Source of the DNA: Melieria omissa
Lineage: Eukaryota > Arthropoda > Insecta > Diptera > Ulidiidae
Assembly (NCBI GenBank): GCA_963971225.1
Contig: OZ020269.1
Location: 22,602,190 to 22,666,189 of the forward strand
Length of the DNA stretch: 64,000 nt
Reading direction: 5' to 3'
In this document: piece by piece, positions 44,101-48,547 of the stretch
Layout of the letters: the number at the start of each line of letters is the position of its first letter
How positions within the stretch are numbered: the stretch's first letter is position 1
Translations under genes and position numbers: made by a program
The notes under the pieces: model-generated
Told to the model about the DNA's origin: nothing
The model's database searches: none
What the model saw: only the letters and a program-made list of their open reading frames with translations

Positions 44101-44375
44101 TTTGTTCGCTCTTCACTCTCGCCCACTTTCCTCGCAAGCAGCGCATTAGTATTTTTCTATCATTTTTTTTAATACACAGTCATAGCCGAAGCAAATGCGT
44201 AAAGTTAGTGTGGGGAAAATGGCGCAAATTTTGCATTTACCTGTCGTCGCACATAGTCGACCAGTCCCTCCATGCACGGCTCCATGCAGAAGGAGTGCTG
44301 GCATGGCAGCAGTTTCGGTATGCGATACCGATCCAGGCAGACGCAGCATGTTAGCAGTTGCTCAAATTGTTCCAT
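1892..44375 (-). CDS. tn: thin/abba, TRIM32-like RING-B-box-coiled-coil-NHL E3 ubiquitin ligase (11 coding exons)
   Basis: Spliced coding sequence: 44375-44241, 39652-39517, 35521-35379, 35314-34040, 28444-27807, 12841-12563, 8276-7539, 5099-4940, 4394-4254, 2307-2231, 2105-1892. All junctions are GT-AG and in phase, giving 3936 nt and 1311 residues. Order: RING (residues 8-51), B-box (97-124), coiled coil (about 139-230), disordered Ser/Arg/Glu-rich region (about 300-1025), six NHL blades (about 1030-1311). Known of the family: thin is the fly TRIM32 homologue, a ubiquitin ligase needed to keep muscle sarcomeres and attachment sites intact. The length is close to what I recall for the Drosophila protein. 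The symbol rests on whole-length architecture and recognisable RING/B-box/NHL sequence. Introns reach 15 kb and are full of simple repeats and transposons. Unseen micro-exons in the two largest introns cannot be excluded. Confidence 0.93.
2231..2307 (-). CDS. tn: thin coding exon 10: start of NHL blade 5
   Basis: A 77-nt exon encodes [20 protein letters not shown] and QFKFPR. Acceptor CCAACAG, donor AAG|GTACGA. Phase 0 in and phase 2 out, which fits the flanking exons. The intron to exon 11 is only 125 nt, in strong contrast to the other introns of this gene. Confidence 0.92.
2308..2889. other. Intron 9 part: AT-rich filler
   Basis: Very AT-rich DNA rich in AATTAA motifs, with no open frame of note. 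It precedes the hexamer array. Nothing gene-like is visible. Confidence 0.7.
2890..3621. repeat. (TCTTAG)n hexamer microsatellite, ~730 bp, inside thin intron 9
   Basis: About 121 tandem copies of AGTCTT, almost perfect except for a variant block at about 3103-3200 where GTGTTA, GTTTTA and GTATTA units mix in. As transcribed with thin (minus strand) it reads CTAAGA repeated. The long Leu-Arg and Leu-Val open frames on the two strands are artefacts of a hexamer without stop codons. Confidence 0.97.
3622..4253. other. Intron 9 remainder
   Basis: AT-rich unique sequence up to 4110, then less biased sequence leading to the exon 9 donor GTAATT. No gene, RNA or mobile element was recognised. Confidence 0.65.
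4254..4394 (-). CDS. tn: thin coding exon 9: NHL blades 3-4
   Basis: A 141-nt exon, phase 0 at both ends, encodes [20 protein letters not shown] then [20 protein letters not shown] and SNNHRIQ. This is the outer strand of one blade plus most of the next. Acceptor AATAAAAG, donor CAG|GTAATT. Its frame-neutral length means skipping would drop about one blade without a frameshift, but that would break the propeller. Confidence 0.94.
4395..4939. other. Intron 8 with GT and GTT microsatellites
   Basis: Contains a (GT)n run near 4596-4626 and a (TTG)n run near 4874-4892; otherwise unique. Antisense open frames here come from the CA/GT repeat. No further exon signal was seen. Confidence 0.6.
4940..5099 (-). 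CDS. tn: thin coding exon 8: NHL blades 2-3
   Basis: A 160-nt exon encodes [20 protein letters not shown], then a blade containing [20 protein letters not shown] and DKENHRVQ. Acceptor AAAATTGCAG, donor CAG|GTAAGT. Phase 2 in, phase 0 out. The split Arg codon with exon 7 restores the canonical IADRYNHRIQ of the NHL blade. Confidence 0.95.
5100..5459. other. Intron 7, exon-proximal unique part
   Basis: Moderately AT-rich unique DNA holding the acceptor of exon 8. The open frame that runs across it is intronic read-through of the exon frame. Nothing else recognised. Confidence 0.6.
5460..6560. repeat. Decayed tandem repeat, ~120-180-bp units
   Basis: About eight diverged copies of one unit, recognised by GGAATCAAAT, then TTTAAAGTTTTGATCGCATA, then TTAATGTTTGGGTTTCAAA and an A-rich tail. 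Copies begin near 5470, 5620, 5745, 5850, 5985, 6130, 6310 and 6460. Unit length varies because of poly(A) and internal deletions. The array is AT-rich, non-coding, and inside thin intron 7. Confidence 0.85.
6561..7538. other. Intron 7 remainder, with a TIR remnant at 6744-6784
   Basis: At 6744-6784 a C-rich stretch ending TTCGCCACTG resembles the right end of a short-TIR family seen elsewhere in the window. The rest, especially 7000-7500, is less AT-biased unique sequence next to exon 7 and might hold control elements, but no motif can be named. Confidence 0.45.
7539..8276 (-). CDS. tn: thin coding exon 7: Ser-rich linker and NHL blades 1-2
   Basis: A 738-nt exon, phase 2 at both ends. It begins [20 protein letters not shown], continues through a Ser/Thr-rich linker containing [17 protein letters not shown], and from about residue 1026 starts the propeller: [20 protein letters not shown], then SNHRVQVF and IADR. 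Acceptor TACTTGCAG, donor CAG|GTGAGT. GC content is markedly higher than in the surrounding intron. The start motif SRSSHAL repeats one in exon 6. Confidence 0.94.
8277..8811. other. Intron 6 start, degenerate AATTG-like sequence
   Basis: From about 8570 the sequence is loosely TTGAATT/AATTGA-rich, a decayed fringe of the array that follows. No gene seen. Confidence 0.6.
8812..10668. repeat. (AATTG)n pentamer array, ~1.86 kb, in thin intron 6
   Basis: About 371 almost identical copies. Interruptions are few: a C for A at about 9081, AATTA variants at about 10386-10406, and AACTG at about 10471. The near-identity over 1.8 kb points to recent expansion or to an assembly-estimated length. Open frames through it are repeat artefacts. 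Confidence 0.98.
10669..12562. other. Intron 6 remainder, AT-rich
   Basis: Degenerate AATTGA/TTAATT-rich DNA to about 12050, then more balanced sequence before exon 6, including a GA-rich run near 12236-12252. No RNA gene, mobile element or further exon recognised. Confidence 0.6.
12563..12841 (-). CDS. tn: thin coding exon 6: frame-neutral Ser/Asp-rich exon
   Basis: A 279-nt exon (93 codons), phase 2 at both ends. It encodes [20 protein letters not shown], a stretch with [16 protein letters not shown], then [20 protein letters not shown] and a Ser/Thr/Pro tail. Acceptor AAATTTTCCAG; donor AAG|GTGCGA is weak at positions +3 to +6. Length divisible by three, equal phases and a weak donor make it a candidate cassette exon. 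It lies in the disordered region and touches no folded domain. Confidence 0.88.
12842..13189. other. Intron 5, exon-proximal part
   Basis: T-rich unique DNA including TTTTG runs near 13050-13080. Nothing gene-like. Confidence 0.6.
13190..14480. repeat. Decayed AT-rich tandem repeat, ~150-180-bp units
   Basis: Units share ACTGAATTTCATCTAATTTC, a TTTTTAATAATTAAAATTTC block and an AAAAAAATTTAAATTTT block. Copies of the second block lie near 13355, 13525, 13705, 14006, 14156 and 14309. The last two copies are nearly identical and 153 bp apart, so they duplicated most recently. Non-coding and intronic. Confidence 0.82.
14481..14829. other. Intron 5, TAAATAA-rich filler
   Basis: Simple AT sequence dominated by AATAAATAAT. 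No feature supported. Confidence 0.65.
14830..15032 (-). pseudogene. Non-LTR retrotransposon RNase H fragment (decayed)
   Basis: Read on the minus strand this gives [20 protein letters not shown] within about 60 open codons. That resembles the first strand of LINE-encoded RNase H, where TDGSK carries the first catalytic acid. The remaining catalytic motifs are absent: downstream the frame runs into simple AT DNA. It is best seen as a small remnant, related in kind to the LINE at 41583-42645 but not obviously the same family. Confidence 0.45.
15033..17545. other. Intron 5, mostly unique sequence
   Basis: Contains short AT-simple stretches (15470-15620), a GT run near 16101-16130 and unique sequence with higher GC around 16520-16900. 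A 79-codon open frame at 15789-16028 (+) has no recognised domain and AT-biased composition, so I do not call it a gene. Just before the next array (17440-17545), decayed GATGTGA motifs appear. Confidence 0.5.
17546..18446. repeat. (TGTGA)n array switching to (TGTCA)n
   Basis: About 145 copies of TGTGA from 17551, with one TGCGA near 17596, then three GATATAAGATGTG units at about 18286-18318, more TGTGA to about 18387, and then about 11 copies of TGTCA (CATGT) to 18446. The change at 18388 alters a single base per unit and is abrupt. Intronic; the His-Ile-Thr-Ser-His open frame on the other strand is an artefact. Confidence 0.97.
18447..20939. other. Intron 5, unique sequence
   Basis: Mixed-composition unique DNA; 18990-19640 and 19730-20060 are the least AT-rich parts. 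Several short open frames exist but none shows a domain, codon bias or splice context. No mobile element was recognised. Confidence 0.5.
20960..21030 (+). mobile_element. tRNA-derived SINE head
   Basis: Contains CCCAGAGGTCGTGGG followed by TTTAATTCCCACTCCGC. The T-arm pairs perfectly (GTGGG with CCCAC) and the B-box is near consensus, but no tRNA acceptor stem pairs with it. Strongly similar to the minus-strand remnant at 1048-1125, so these are two copies of one dispersed element. Confidence 0.55.
21161..21269. repeat. (TTTTA)n pentamer array
   Basis: About 20 copies of TATTT with minor variants at the left end, passing directly into the polypyrimidine tract at 21270. Confidence 0.95.
21270..21465. 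repeat. Polypyrimidine tract (CCCTTT/CCTTTT)
   Basis: Nearly 200 bp of C and T with only a few purines, built from CCCTTT, CCTTTT and CTTTC units. Mirror-symmetric pyrimidine runs of this kind can form intramolecular triplexes in vitro; nothing here shows that it happens in the cell. Confidence 0.9.
21786..21970 (+). mobile_element. tRNA-derived SINE, copy A
   Basis: A-box-like region GTGGGTGGCGCACTGGCTTC, then a B-box-like GGTTCGTATCC, then a body containing CACATGAAGTAGATTAG and a tail near CACTCAGAAT. The same order recurs at 27385-27530. This is the standard layout of a Pol III SINE: tRNA-related head followed by an unrelated body. Confidence 0.7.
22062..22200 (+). pseudogene. LINE open-frame C-terminus fragment
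   Basis: The plus strand reads LGHVSR, a stop codon, then a block ending [18 protein letters not shown] and a stop. The G-R-P-x-x-R-W-x-D-Q-V arrangement is typical of the extreme C-terminus of some non-LTR retrotransposon polyproteins. An in-frame stop shows that it is dead. Near-copies of about 50 bp (AAAGATCGAATT...GAAGTCAT) at 21683-21732 and 22228-22280 bracket this piece and the SINE copy. Confidence 0.5.
22501..23213. mobile_element. TTAA-flanked fold-back element, 713 bp, ~119-bp TIRs
   Basis: Ends are exact inverted copies beginning GGGGCCCGAACACTGTAAAC and remain almost identical for about 119 bp (one mismatch and one indel seen). TTAA stands directly outside both ends (22497-22500 and 23214-23217), the duplication made by piggyBac-type transposases. 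A second, shorter inverted pair lies inside (CGCGTTGACAGC near 22698 against GCTGTCAACGCG near 22998). No transposase frame, so non-autonomous. Near-identical TIRs suggest a fairly recent insertion. Confidence 0.9.
23218..24659. other. Intron 5, unique sequence
   Basis: AT-rich unique DNA with a GAAGAA run near 24040-24062 and a GA run near 24572-24582. No gene or mobile element recognised. Confidence 0.5.
24660..25200. repeat. Decayed tandem repeat, ~150-bp units
   Basis: Three to four diverged copies of a unit with ATAGAATTTGAACAGAATTT, AAAATCGAAGGT, CTTTGGATATTTGTTGAAAT and AAAACATGTTCAG blocks, near 24684, 24829, 24905 and 25046. Non-coding. Confidence 0.75.
25201..26009. other. Intron 5, unclassified
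   Basis: AT-rich sequence without recognisable coding or repeat structure beyond short A/T runs. Part may be old transposon, but nothing can be supported. Confidence 0.45.
26010..26280 (+). mobile_element. 3' end of a LINE related to the one at 41.6-42.6 kb
   Basis: Co-linear on the plus strand with the reverse complement of 41583-41830: shared blocks include TGGGGTCAA, CTGCTCTCCTTTA-like sequence, TCGAACTGGTTT, TGGTTAG and AAGGGATTCACAATGGGC. It ends in a (CCTAA)-rich tail, ACCTAACCTAAC. It is an older, diverged and strongly 5'-truncated copy of the same or a sister family. Confidence 0.75.
26281..27384. other. Intron 5, AT-rich unique sequence
   Basis: No coding or mobile signal recognised; TATAATTATA-type runs near 26405-26440. 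Confidence 0.5.
27385..27530 (+). mobile_element. tRNA-derived SINE, copy B
   Basis: A-box region GCGGATAGCGCGCTGGCTTC, then a perfect B-box GGTTCGAGTCC, then a body with CACATGAAGCAGATAAG and CAGAATC matching copy A at 21786-21970 in order and spacing. The intact Pol III box suggests that this copy is the less decayed of the two. Confidence 0.75.
27807..28444 (-). CDS. tn: thin coding exon 5: low-complexity Ser/Ala/Glu-rich exon
   Basis: A 638-nt exon, phase 0 in and 2 out. It starts [20 protein letters not shown], carries poly-Ala (from GCN codons), [14 protein letters not shown], a Ser/Glu acid cluster ([17 protein letters not shown]), [21 protein letters not shown] and ends [10 protein letters not shown]. 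The acceptor has a strong pyrimidine tract (CTCTCACATCTCCTCCCATTCAACAG region, 28445-28470); the donor is AG|GTATTT. The composition predicts disorder. No catalytic motif. GC-rich third positions contrast with the intron on both sides. Confidence 0.9.
28445..29239. other. Intron 4, left part
   Basis: The exon 5 frame stays open into the intron for about 65 codons but loses the exon's composition. A GT run lies near 28770-28783 and a TTG run near 29072-29086. No other feature. Confidence 0.5.
29240..29390. mobile_element. Short-TIR MITE-like element, 151 bp (hAT-type ends)
   Basis: The left end CAGTGGTGCACACAGGATTT is inverted, imperfectly, at the right end (…TCTTGTGTGGACCATTG). Flanking octamers GTAAGTCA and CTCAGTCA match at 6 of 8 positions, as an aged 8-bp duplication would. 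hAT elements make 8-bp duplications and often begin CAGNG. It contains no open frame. The same end is found at 40851-40880 and 53789. Confidence 0.55.
29391..31179. other. Intron 4, unique and AT-rich
   Basis: Two loosely similar blocks about 345 bp apart (near 29695 and 30040) share ATATCTC...AACATTT...TTAGCTCA, perhaps an old duplication. No gene supported; open frames on either strand are short and featureless. Confidence 0.45.
31180..31900. repeat. Decayed tandem repeat, ~220-bp units
   Basis: Blocks AAGTGATATAGAAAATTA, AATAATAAAA.ACAATT and AGTGAGAAATTATTCAAAAA recur near 31245, 31468 and 31700. Extremely AT-rich, non-coding. Confidence 0.7.
31901..33454. other. Intron 4, AT-simple DNA
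   Basis: A- and T-run-rich to about 32880, then mixed sequence down to the stop codon of the possible thin read-through form. AATAAA on the minus strand occurs at 32776-32771, a distant candidate poly(A) signal for that form. Confidence 0.45.
33455..34039 (-). CDS. tn: Possible alternative C-terminus of thin: acidic read-through of exon 4
   Basis: If the donor at 34039 is not used, the frame of exon 4 stays open for another 194 codons to a TGA at 33457-33455. The added sequence is rich in Glu and Asp: [20 protein letters not shown], a poly-Glu stretch, an SMART-like mixed part with [10 protein letters not shown], and a run of TEEEE units at the end. The result would be a 757-residue form with RING, B-box and coiled coil but no NHL propeller. 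Low-complexity DNA can stay open by chance, and the TEEEE repeats look like an expanded GAA/GAG microsatellite. Moderate to low confidence that it is made. Confidence 0.4.
   Translation of the reverse strand, partial: VSVNEANEEDSGTEEGTDDDDEDEEVEAEAANAAGGSEGGAAAAVSETGAGVAGKEEEEEEEDEEEEEEESDEEDEEDAEREAEANATTEAQVDTGEESTEDSFHDALGTNDDSEKHIETTASEDIMTNKDEEHKDAAVHSIKAGNDNDEAAVADTAQAAQDDTEEETTEEETEEEETEEEETEEEESEEEEQT
34040..35314 (-). CDS. tn: thin coding exon 4: coiled coil and disordered linker
   Basis: A 1275-nt exon, 425 codons (residues 139-563), phase 0 at both ends. It opens [20 protein letters not shown] and continues in heptad-like helices to about residue 230 (the RBCC coiled coil), then a region with [20 protein letters not shown] and a globular-looking stretch to [19 protein letters not shown]. 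The rest is charged and disordered, with [20 protein letters not shown] and Lys/Glu/Ser-rich segments. Acceptor TTCCCTCAG; donor GAG|GTAAGT is close to perfect. Coiled coils in TRIM proteins make antiparallel dimers. Confidence 0.95.
35315..35378 (-). other. tn: Minimal intron 3 of thin (64 nt)
   Basis: A 64-nt intron, the size typical of short Drosophila introns, with the unusual donor CAG|GTTATT (T rather than A at +3) and acceptor CCCTCAG. It is the only truly short intron among the first eight of a gene whose other introns there run to kilobases. Confidence 0.85.
35379..35521 (-). CDS. tn: thin coding exon 3: B-box zinc finger
   Basis: A 143-nt exon, residues 91-138. It encodes [20 protein letters not shown], then [16 protein letters not shown] and [11 protein letters not shown]. 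Cys97, Cys100, His108, Cys109, Cys112, Cys117, Cys120 and His124 supply the zinc ligands of a B-box. Acceptor CACTTTCAG. The Gly codon is split with exon 2. Confidence 0.95.
35650..37785. repeat. Degenerate heptamer field, TAACCTC/TAATCTC type, ~2.1 kb
   Basis: Loose tandem of 7-nt units such as TAACCTC, TAATCTC, TTATCTC, TAACTTC and TAATCTT, strongly C/T-rich on the plus strand, with phase slips and short foreign inserts. Flanked by CCTAACCTAAC at both ends (about 35661 and 37760). Located in thin intron 2. As transcribed it reads purine-rich GAGATTA/GAGGTTA. High divergence between units shows that it is old, unlike the clean pentamer and hexamer arrays in the same gene. Confidence 0.9.
37786..39516. 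other. Intron 2 right part, unique sequence
   Basis: Less AT-biased unique DNA between about 37990 and 39330, with a GT run near 38702-38721. No exon, RNA gene or mobile element is recognisable. Its composition sets it apart from the repeat-filled neighbours, so regulatory content is possible but unproven. Confidence 0.45.
39517..39652 (-). CDS. tn: thin coding exon 2: end of RING and linker
   Basis: A 136-nt exon, phase 0 in, 1 out (residues 46-91). It encodes [20 protein letters not shown], then [20 protein letters not shown] and PDPTS. Cys48 and Cys51 are the last zinc ligand pair of the RING begun in exon 1. Acceptor TTTTGCAG, donor CGG|GTGAGT. Confidence 0.95.
39653..41039. other. Intron 1 left part; hairpin and TIR remnant
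   Basis: At 39798-39825 CCATTAAGCG and CGCTTAATGG form a perfect 10-bp inverted pair around an 8-nt loop. At 40851-40880 the sequence ending TGTGCGCCACTG is an inverted copy of the CAGTGGCGCACA terminal family. Otherwise unique sequence. Confidence 0.55.
41583..42645 (-). mobile_element. 5'-truncated LINE (RNase H and C-terminal zinc finger), inserted with 12-bp duplication
   Basis: A minus-strand frame at 42628-42074 encodes an RNase H domain: [29 protein letters not shown] and [20 protein letters not shown] give the catalytic Asp positions and the His. A second frame at 41922-41686 carries [20 protein letters not shown], a Cys/His zinc-finger-like end found after RNase H in several LINE clades. 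The two are in different frames with stops between, so the copy is dead. The 3' tail is ACCTAACTTAACCTAACC. GTGGAAGATTTA stands on both sides (41571-41582, 42646-42657) as a target-site duplication, although the host array itself carries similar units. No reverse transcriptase is left. Confidence 0.88.
42074..42628 (-). pseudogene. LINE-encoded RNase H domain, broken at its 3' end
   Basis: 184 open codons with the RNase H acidic residues visible (TDGSK, an Glu after the [11 protein letters not shown] region, VDSQ, and NEAADE) and the WVPSHSG loop. In LINEs the domain removes the RNA strand after target-primed reverse transcription. The frame stops just after DQKGS, while a frame shifted by one continues with [12 protein letters not shown], so a one-base change in a T/A run near 42078-42090 probably broke it. 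Confidence 0.8.
43871..44240. other. Intron 1, exon-proximal part
   Basis: Unique sequence with the exon 1 donor CAG|GTAAAT at its right end. Nothing further seen. Confidence 0.6.
44241..44375 (-). CDS. tn: thin coding exon 1: start codon and RING finger
   Basis: ATG at 44375-44373, 45 codons, phase 0 out. It encodes [20 protein letters not shown], then [20 protein letters not shown] and YVRRQ. Cys10/Cys13, Cys25, His27, Cys30 and Cys34 with Cys48/Cys51 of exon 2 make the C3HC4 RING that recruits the E2 enzyme. The Cys30-x3-Cys34 spacing is one residue longer than the common x2. This ATG is chosen because it begins the RING exactly at the family start and an acceptor lies six bases before it. 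Confidence 0.95.
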
Positions 44376-44420
44376 TATTCACTGTAATTAGCAGAGAGAA
44401 TAAACGAAAAAAACTATGAA
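44376..44420 (-). other. tn: Splice acceptor in the thin 5' leader
   Basis: On the minus strand a pyrimidine-rich stretch (TTTTTTTCGTTTATTCTCTC) is followed by TGCTAATTACAG and then TGAATA-ATG. It has CTAAT as a possible branch site and CAG at 44384-44382. This implies a non-coding first exon, and therefore the promoter, at an unknown place to the right. Confidence 0.65.
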
Positions 44421-45600
44421 ATGCCATTGTGGAAATGTAGTTTTTGTTCAAGTCTTAATAAGAGGAGAGAGAGCAGCAGCTTAATTACAAGAAAATTAAG
44501 CGCCAAATTAGACAATTTATACTCATTATCTTAGATACTTTTAAGTAAATAAGTTTGACTACAAACTGCACCACCTGCTGATCTTTGGTCTAGTTTTAAA
44601 TTTTCATCATTTGTTATACATTTTATTAGATAAAAGATGAGCTAATGTGAACTTAAATGAGCTGAGAGAGATTTTGACCATTAAAATTAGAGTTTATCCA
44701 TTAAGAACATTTGTTTATTGATCCATTGATTGGAAAACAATTCATTTAAAGTATATTTGTCTATGAATTCGGGCATAAAAACTTTGAAAATTCTAAAAAA
44801 AATGGTTTCGTTACCTACGAAAACCCAGAAACTACAACAAAGTTATGAACAAAGTCTTGCAAAAACAAACCAAGGAAATGAAATTATCAGTCATGTTGTA
44901 GACTGATAATTTCAATACACTTTTATCAACATAACAAAAAATCAAAAACCAAGGTCACTTTTTTTTTACATATGGAAGTCAATGGAGCTGGTGGCAATAT
45001 TGAGCTGGTGATAATATTTTTACTTCATTGTTAAGAAGACAAGTTTCTATTAAGTACCTATGAAATAAATGTAGGATTGGGACCATAAAGATGAACAAAG
45101 GCTAACATAGCAAAACAAAGACGGACAAAGACTAATATGGAAGCCCGAATTGAACGAACGAGAAGCAGGAGAAAACATTGAACGAAACGAGGACCACGGA
45201 AAGAATAGATGAACGAAAGCTAGACACAAGTGAATCTCATACGTAGAAGAGGACGAACTTCATATCGATCGGCAACATTTTAACAAATAAATAAATTACA
45301 AAGTGTACATAAAATATTCAGCAAATGATTCTCGCGGCTCTGATCAGAGGCCTTTTGACTTTCTTTAACTTCTTCTTCAACTTTCATTGAAATTTTCAAA
45401 AAATGTGAATCTCATTTCCTCGATGGCTGAAAATCAGCTTTGAGATCAGGAATTTTTTGTAGTTTATTCGCATAGATCAGAGATTTCACCAAATCTCAAA
45501 CTGCACAATGTTTGTGGACAGTTGACATACGAATTTTCTGATATAATTTGTTATAGAAATCATTGCTCCCATAAATCGATTGTTTTCACAATTACGACGC
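44421..45600. other. Probable 5' intron of thin, unique AT-rich
   Basis: No coding or structured repeat signal. A purine-rich stretch at 45080-45240 stands out in composition but matches nothing I know. Confidence 0.4.
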
Positions 45601-45615
45601 ATTCTTTCTTTACTA

Positions 45616-45780
45616 CATGGGCTGAAAAGTCTTTGGCCTGACATAGAGATGGCGCCAAAAATTAAGAATTACTGTAGTATGTAGTGCAATATTTTTTATA
45701 ATCGCAACAACCATAGAAACCAACTGCCAAGTTTCAAACCTCCTACTTCCAGAAAAAAAAGTACCACCAAATTTAAAGTG
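45616..45780 (+). mobile_element. Possible mariner 5'-end remnant
   Basis: GGGCTGAAAAGTCTTTGGCC followed by TGACATAGAGATGGCGCC resembles the terminal and subterminal sequence of mariner elements, which commonly carry GGCTGAAAAGT near the end. No matching second end and no transposase frame were found nearby. Confidence 0.35.
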
Positions 45781-45837
45781 TAACAATAGTTTCTCATCTT
45801 TTTGACTCTTTAAAGAACTTTAACTTGAAAAAAAATA

Positions 45838-46075
45838 CAGTCGTGTCTGGGTATAGTGAGCCCCCTATATAGTGAACACCTCAATATAGTGAAGACCTAA
45901 ATTTTGACATCGAGCCTCTAAATATAGAAAACAAATTTCAAGCAAAAAACAAAACGTGTATTTTTAGCAAATAAAACGAGTTTTTGAACAAAAACGTTGA
46001 CCTTGATATAGTGAACAACCTCAATACAGTGAACAGTCCTTGCAATAATTAGTTCACTATATCCAGACACCACTG
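45838..46075. mobile_element. Pogo/Tc1-like MITE, 238 bp, TA duplication
   Basis: Terminal inverted repeats begin CAGTCGTGTCTGGGTATAGT and CAGTGGTGTCTGGATATAGT (24-26 bp, few mismatches), with TA outside each end (45836-45837, 46076-46077). Inside, TATAGTGAA-type motifs recur several times in both halves (near 45855, 45875, 45890, 46008, 46026), like subterminal transposase-binding repeats. No open frame. CAG ends plus TA targets fit the pogo/Tigger group. Confidence 0.8.
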
Positions 46076-46077
46076 TA

Positions 46078-46883
46078 TATAAAAATATCATTTAATTATT
46101 ACTACATTTAAAGATACCAAATAAACAAATGACTTATCGCAACAAAACTTAATATTTACAGATTATTTTTTACAGATATGGAATTCTCATGGCAAACAAA
46201 GGACCTAACCTATGGACCTACATTGACTCATGAGCAACATTTACTCATGAAATAAAAATAACAAATTACCAAAAGAGAATATCCGCTTCTGGACAATTTT
46301 TTATGAGTTTTGTCTTATCGCAAAAAAATTTTATATTTTCAGATTATTTTTTAAAGATATTGAATCCATATGGCAAAACGAAGGACTTAACCTTTGTGCC
46401 GCGCACTATGGCCCACCTAGTAGTTGCAGAAACCCTCTATTTGTGATATTCCACTTGTGATATGAACCACTAAGCGAGAGTTGATTGAGGTATTCACTAA
46501 ACGCTACGCTACTCGATTTATGCTCATTAAGTACAGGAGTTGCTCAGTTGACAAAGAGAAAGAAACAACAACAACGCTTTCGAAGTCACTCTCAGCTACT
46601 GGCTTGTGCGACAACAGTCAAAATTTGCTCTGCTATTAAAAGCTATAGAACTTAATTGTTCCTAAAATATACTAAGGTTTAAGTCCAGTGTTGAATAAGA
46701 AGGGATTCCCAATTAGTAATTAGACTTTCAAATCAATCAATCAATCAATCAAAATCAAATCCAGCTTGAGGTGCACAGATGCTTTTTTACTTACCCAAAC
46801 ATATATTGAAAGAGTGCAATTAAATTTCTTTCAATATACATGGGTTTCTAAGGCACAGACAAGCATCTTATGTTCGGACAGCC
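46078..46883. other. Upstream/5' intron, unique
   Basis: AT-rich to 46380, more balanced after. (TCAA)n near 46731-46752. No gene recognised. Confidence 0.45.
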
Positions 46884-47264
46884 AACATTTGTTATTGGCG
46901 TATGATGATCATTAGTTACTAACGTATGATGAACATTGGTTGCTGGCGTATGATGAACATTCCGTATTGGCGTATGATGAACATTGGTTGCTGTCGTTTG
47001 ACAAACACTTTGTTATTGCCGTATGATGAACATTTGTTAGTGGTGTATGATGAACATTAGTTACTAAAGTATGATGAACATTGGTTACTAACGTATGATG
47101 AACATTTAAGTACTGTAAGTGCTGCTCTTCATTTATCCCATTCGCGTCTAGTCAGCAGCACTTCAATCTGCCGTATGATGAACTTTTGTTAGTGGCGTAT
47201 GATGAACATTAGTTACTAACGTATGATGAACATTGGTTGCTGGCGTATGATGAACATTTGTAAG
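46884..47264. repeat. 24-bp tandem repeat, block 1, with two spacer modules
   Basis: Unit CGTATGATGAACATTGGTTG plus CTGA (24 bp) with CATTTGTTACTAA variants. Between units lies a ~65-bp spacer (TAAGTACTGTAAGTGCTGCT, then CTTCAT...CCCATTCG...CTTCAATCTG) at 47107-47171; a second copy at 47261-47325 closes the block, with about seven differences. So the higher-order unit here is spacer plus several 24-mers, about 154 bp. Confidence 0.9.
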
Positions 47265-47325
47265 TACTGTAAGTGCTGCTCTTCATGTATCCCATTCGGG
47301 TCTAGTCAGCATCACTTCAATCTGG

Positions 47326-48547
47326 ATATTTTCTATCCGTTTTTCTTCATTTCGGATCTTACGACAGTAAACTTGTAAAATTATCAAAAGCGATGACAAC
47401 AGATGTAAATTTTGTTTTTAATTTCCCGTAAAAATTTTCACTCAAGCGCCATTTTTTTACACCTGAATACCAATCAATGAGTATTTAAATTTGTGTACTT
47501 GTTCCACTTCCACAATTACTCAAAAAAATCTTTAATAAGTACAGCCTAGTGCCCTTTCTACGTATACATTAAATTCCCTCAATTTCCACAAACTAGAACA
47601 CAAAGCATTGTTTATTTGTCCCCTTCCCCACTTCATGCACACACATACACACACAAACCTCAAACAAACAACACCGGCAAAACAAAAACGAATACGTCCA
47701 TAATTTTTTCTGAGTTGCAGCCTCATTTATGATGCTGTTTTGCGTTGACTGGCTGACTGATTGACTGGACATTTGGGTCACTCAAATTGCCATAAAAATG
47801 CCCATACACTAAATATCAGTAATATATAATGTATATAAAAGTAGACTACAGTTGCGACAGTGACATTTCGTATCGTTTACAATGTTAACCTTTGGCAAAT
47901 AATAAGCAAACTGCCTACAAATTTATAAAAATGCACAGCAGCATCAGACAGAGCAGCTCATTAGACTCTGCGGCAGTAAGATTGACTGATGAGCAGCGCC
48001 ACCTGCCCACCGACTGTTTTCTATTGAGTTCATTAGGTTTTCGGTTGCACAAGCAAGAGAGCGAAATAGAGAGAGAGAGCGAGAAGGTAATGCTTTCAGC
48101 TTTCCAAAATTTTATGAAATTCGTTGCTGACATTTGTCAACAAGCATAAAAGCAAATGAGATTTGTGGGCCGCCATGTCACGTGCCAGTACAAATTGAGG
48201 CCAATAGCACAAAGCAAATTGACATTGTTTGATGCTGAACTAAAAATTGTGCGTTTTTCTGAGAATTCGGTAGCTAAACATATATGTCAGAATTTAGACA
48301 AATTAAGAAAGAAATTTGAAAAGAAATTCGTTGAAGCGCATTGAATTTTATTCAACAAAAATTTACTTTTCAAATGAAGAGACTGGGAAGTGGAATGAAA
48401 TTGAGTGTAGTTTCAAAAGGAAATACAAAAAAATTATATTCGTCAGTTACCATTATTAAACATTTATAGTGTGGGAAATGATTTTAAAAATTAAAAGTTA
48501 AACTATTTCAGTTTTTCAATAGAATTTACTTGAAATATTCAAACCAG
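47326..48547. other. Unique sequence between the two 24-bp blocks
   Basis: About 1.2 kb of ordinary sequence, including a CA run near 47637-47660 and a GA run near 48068-48083, parts the two halves of the array. No gene supported. Confidence 0.5.
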
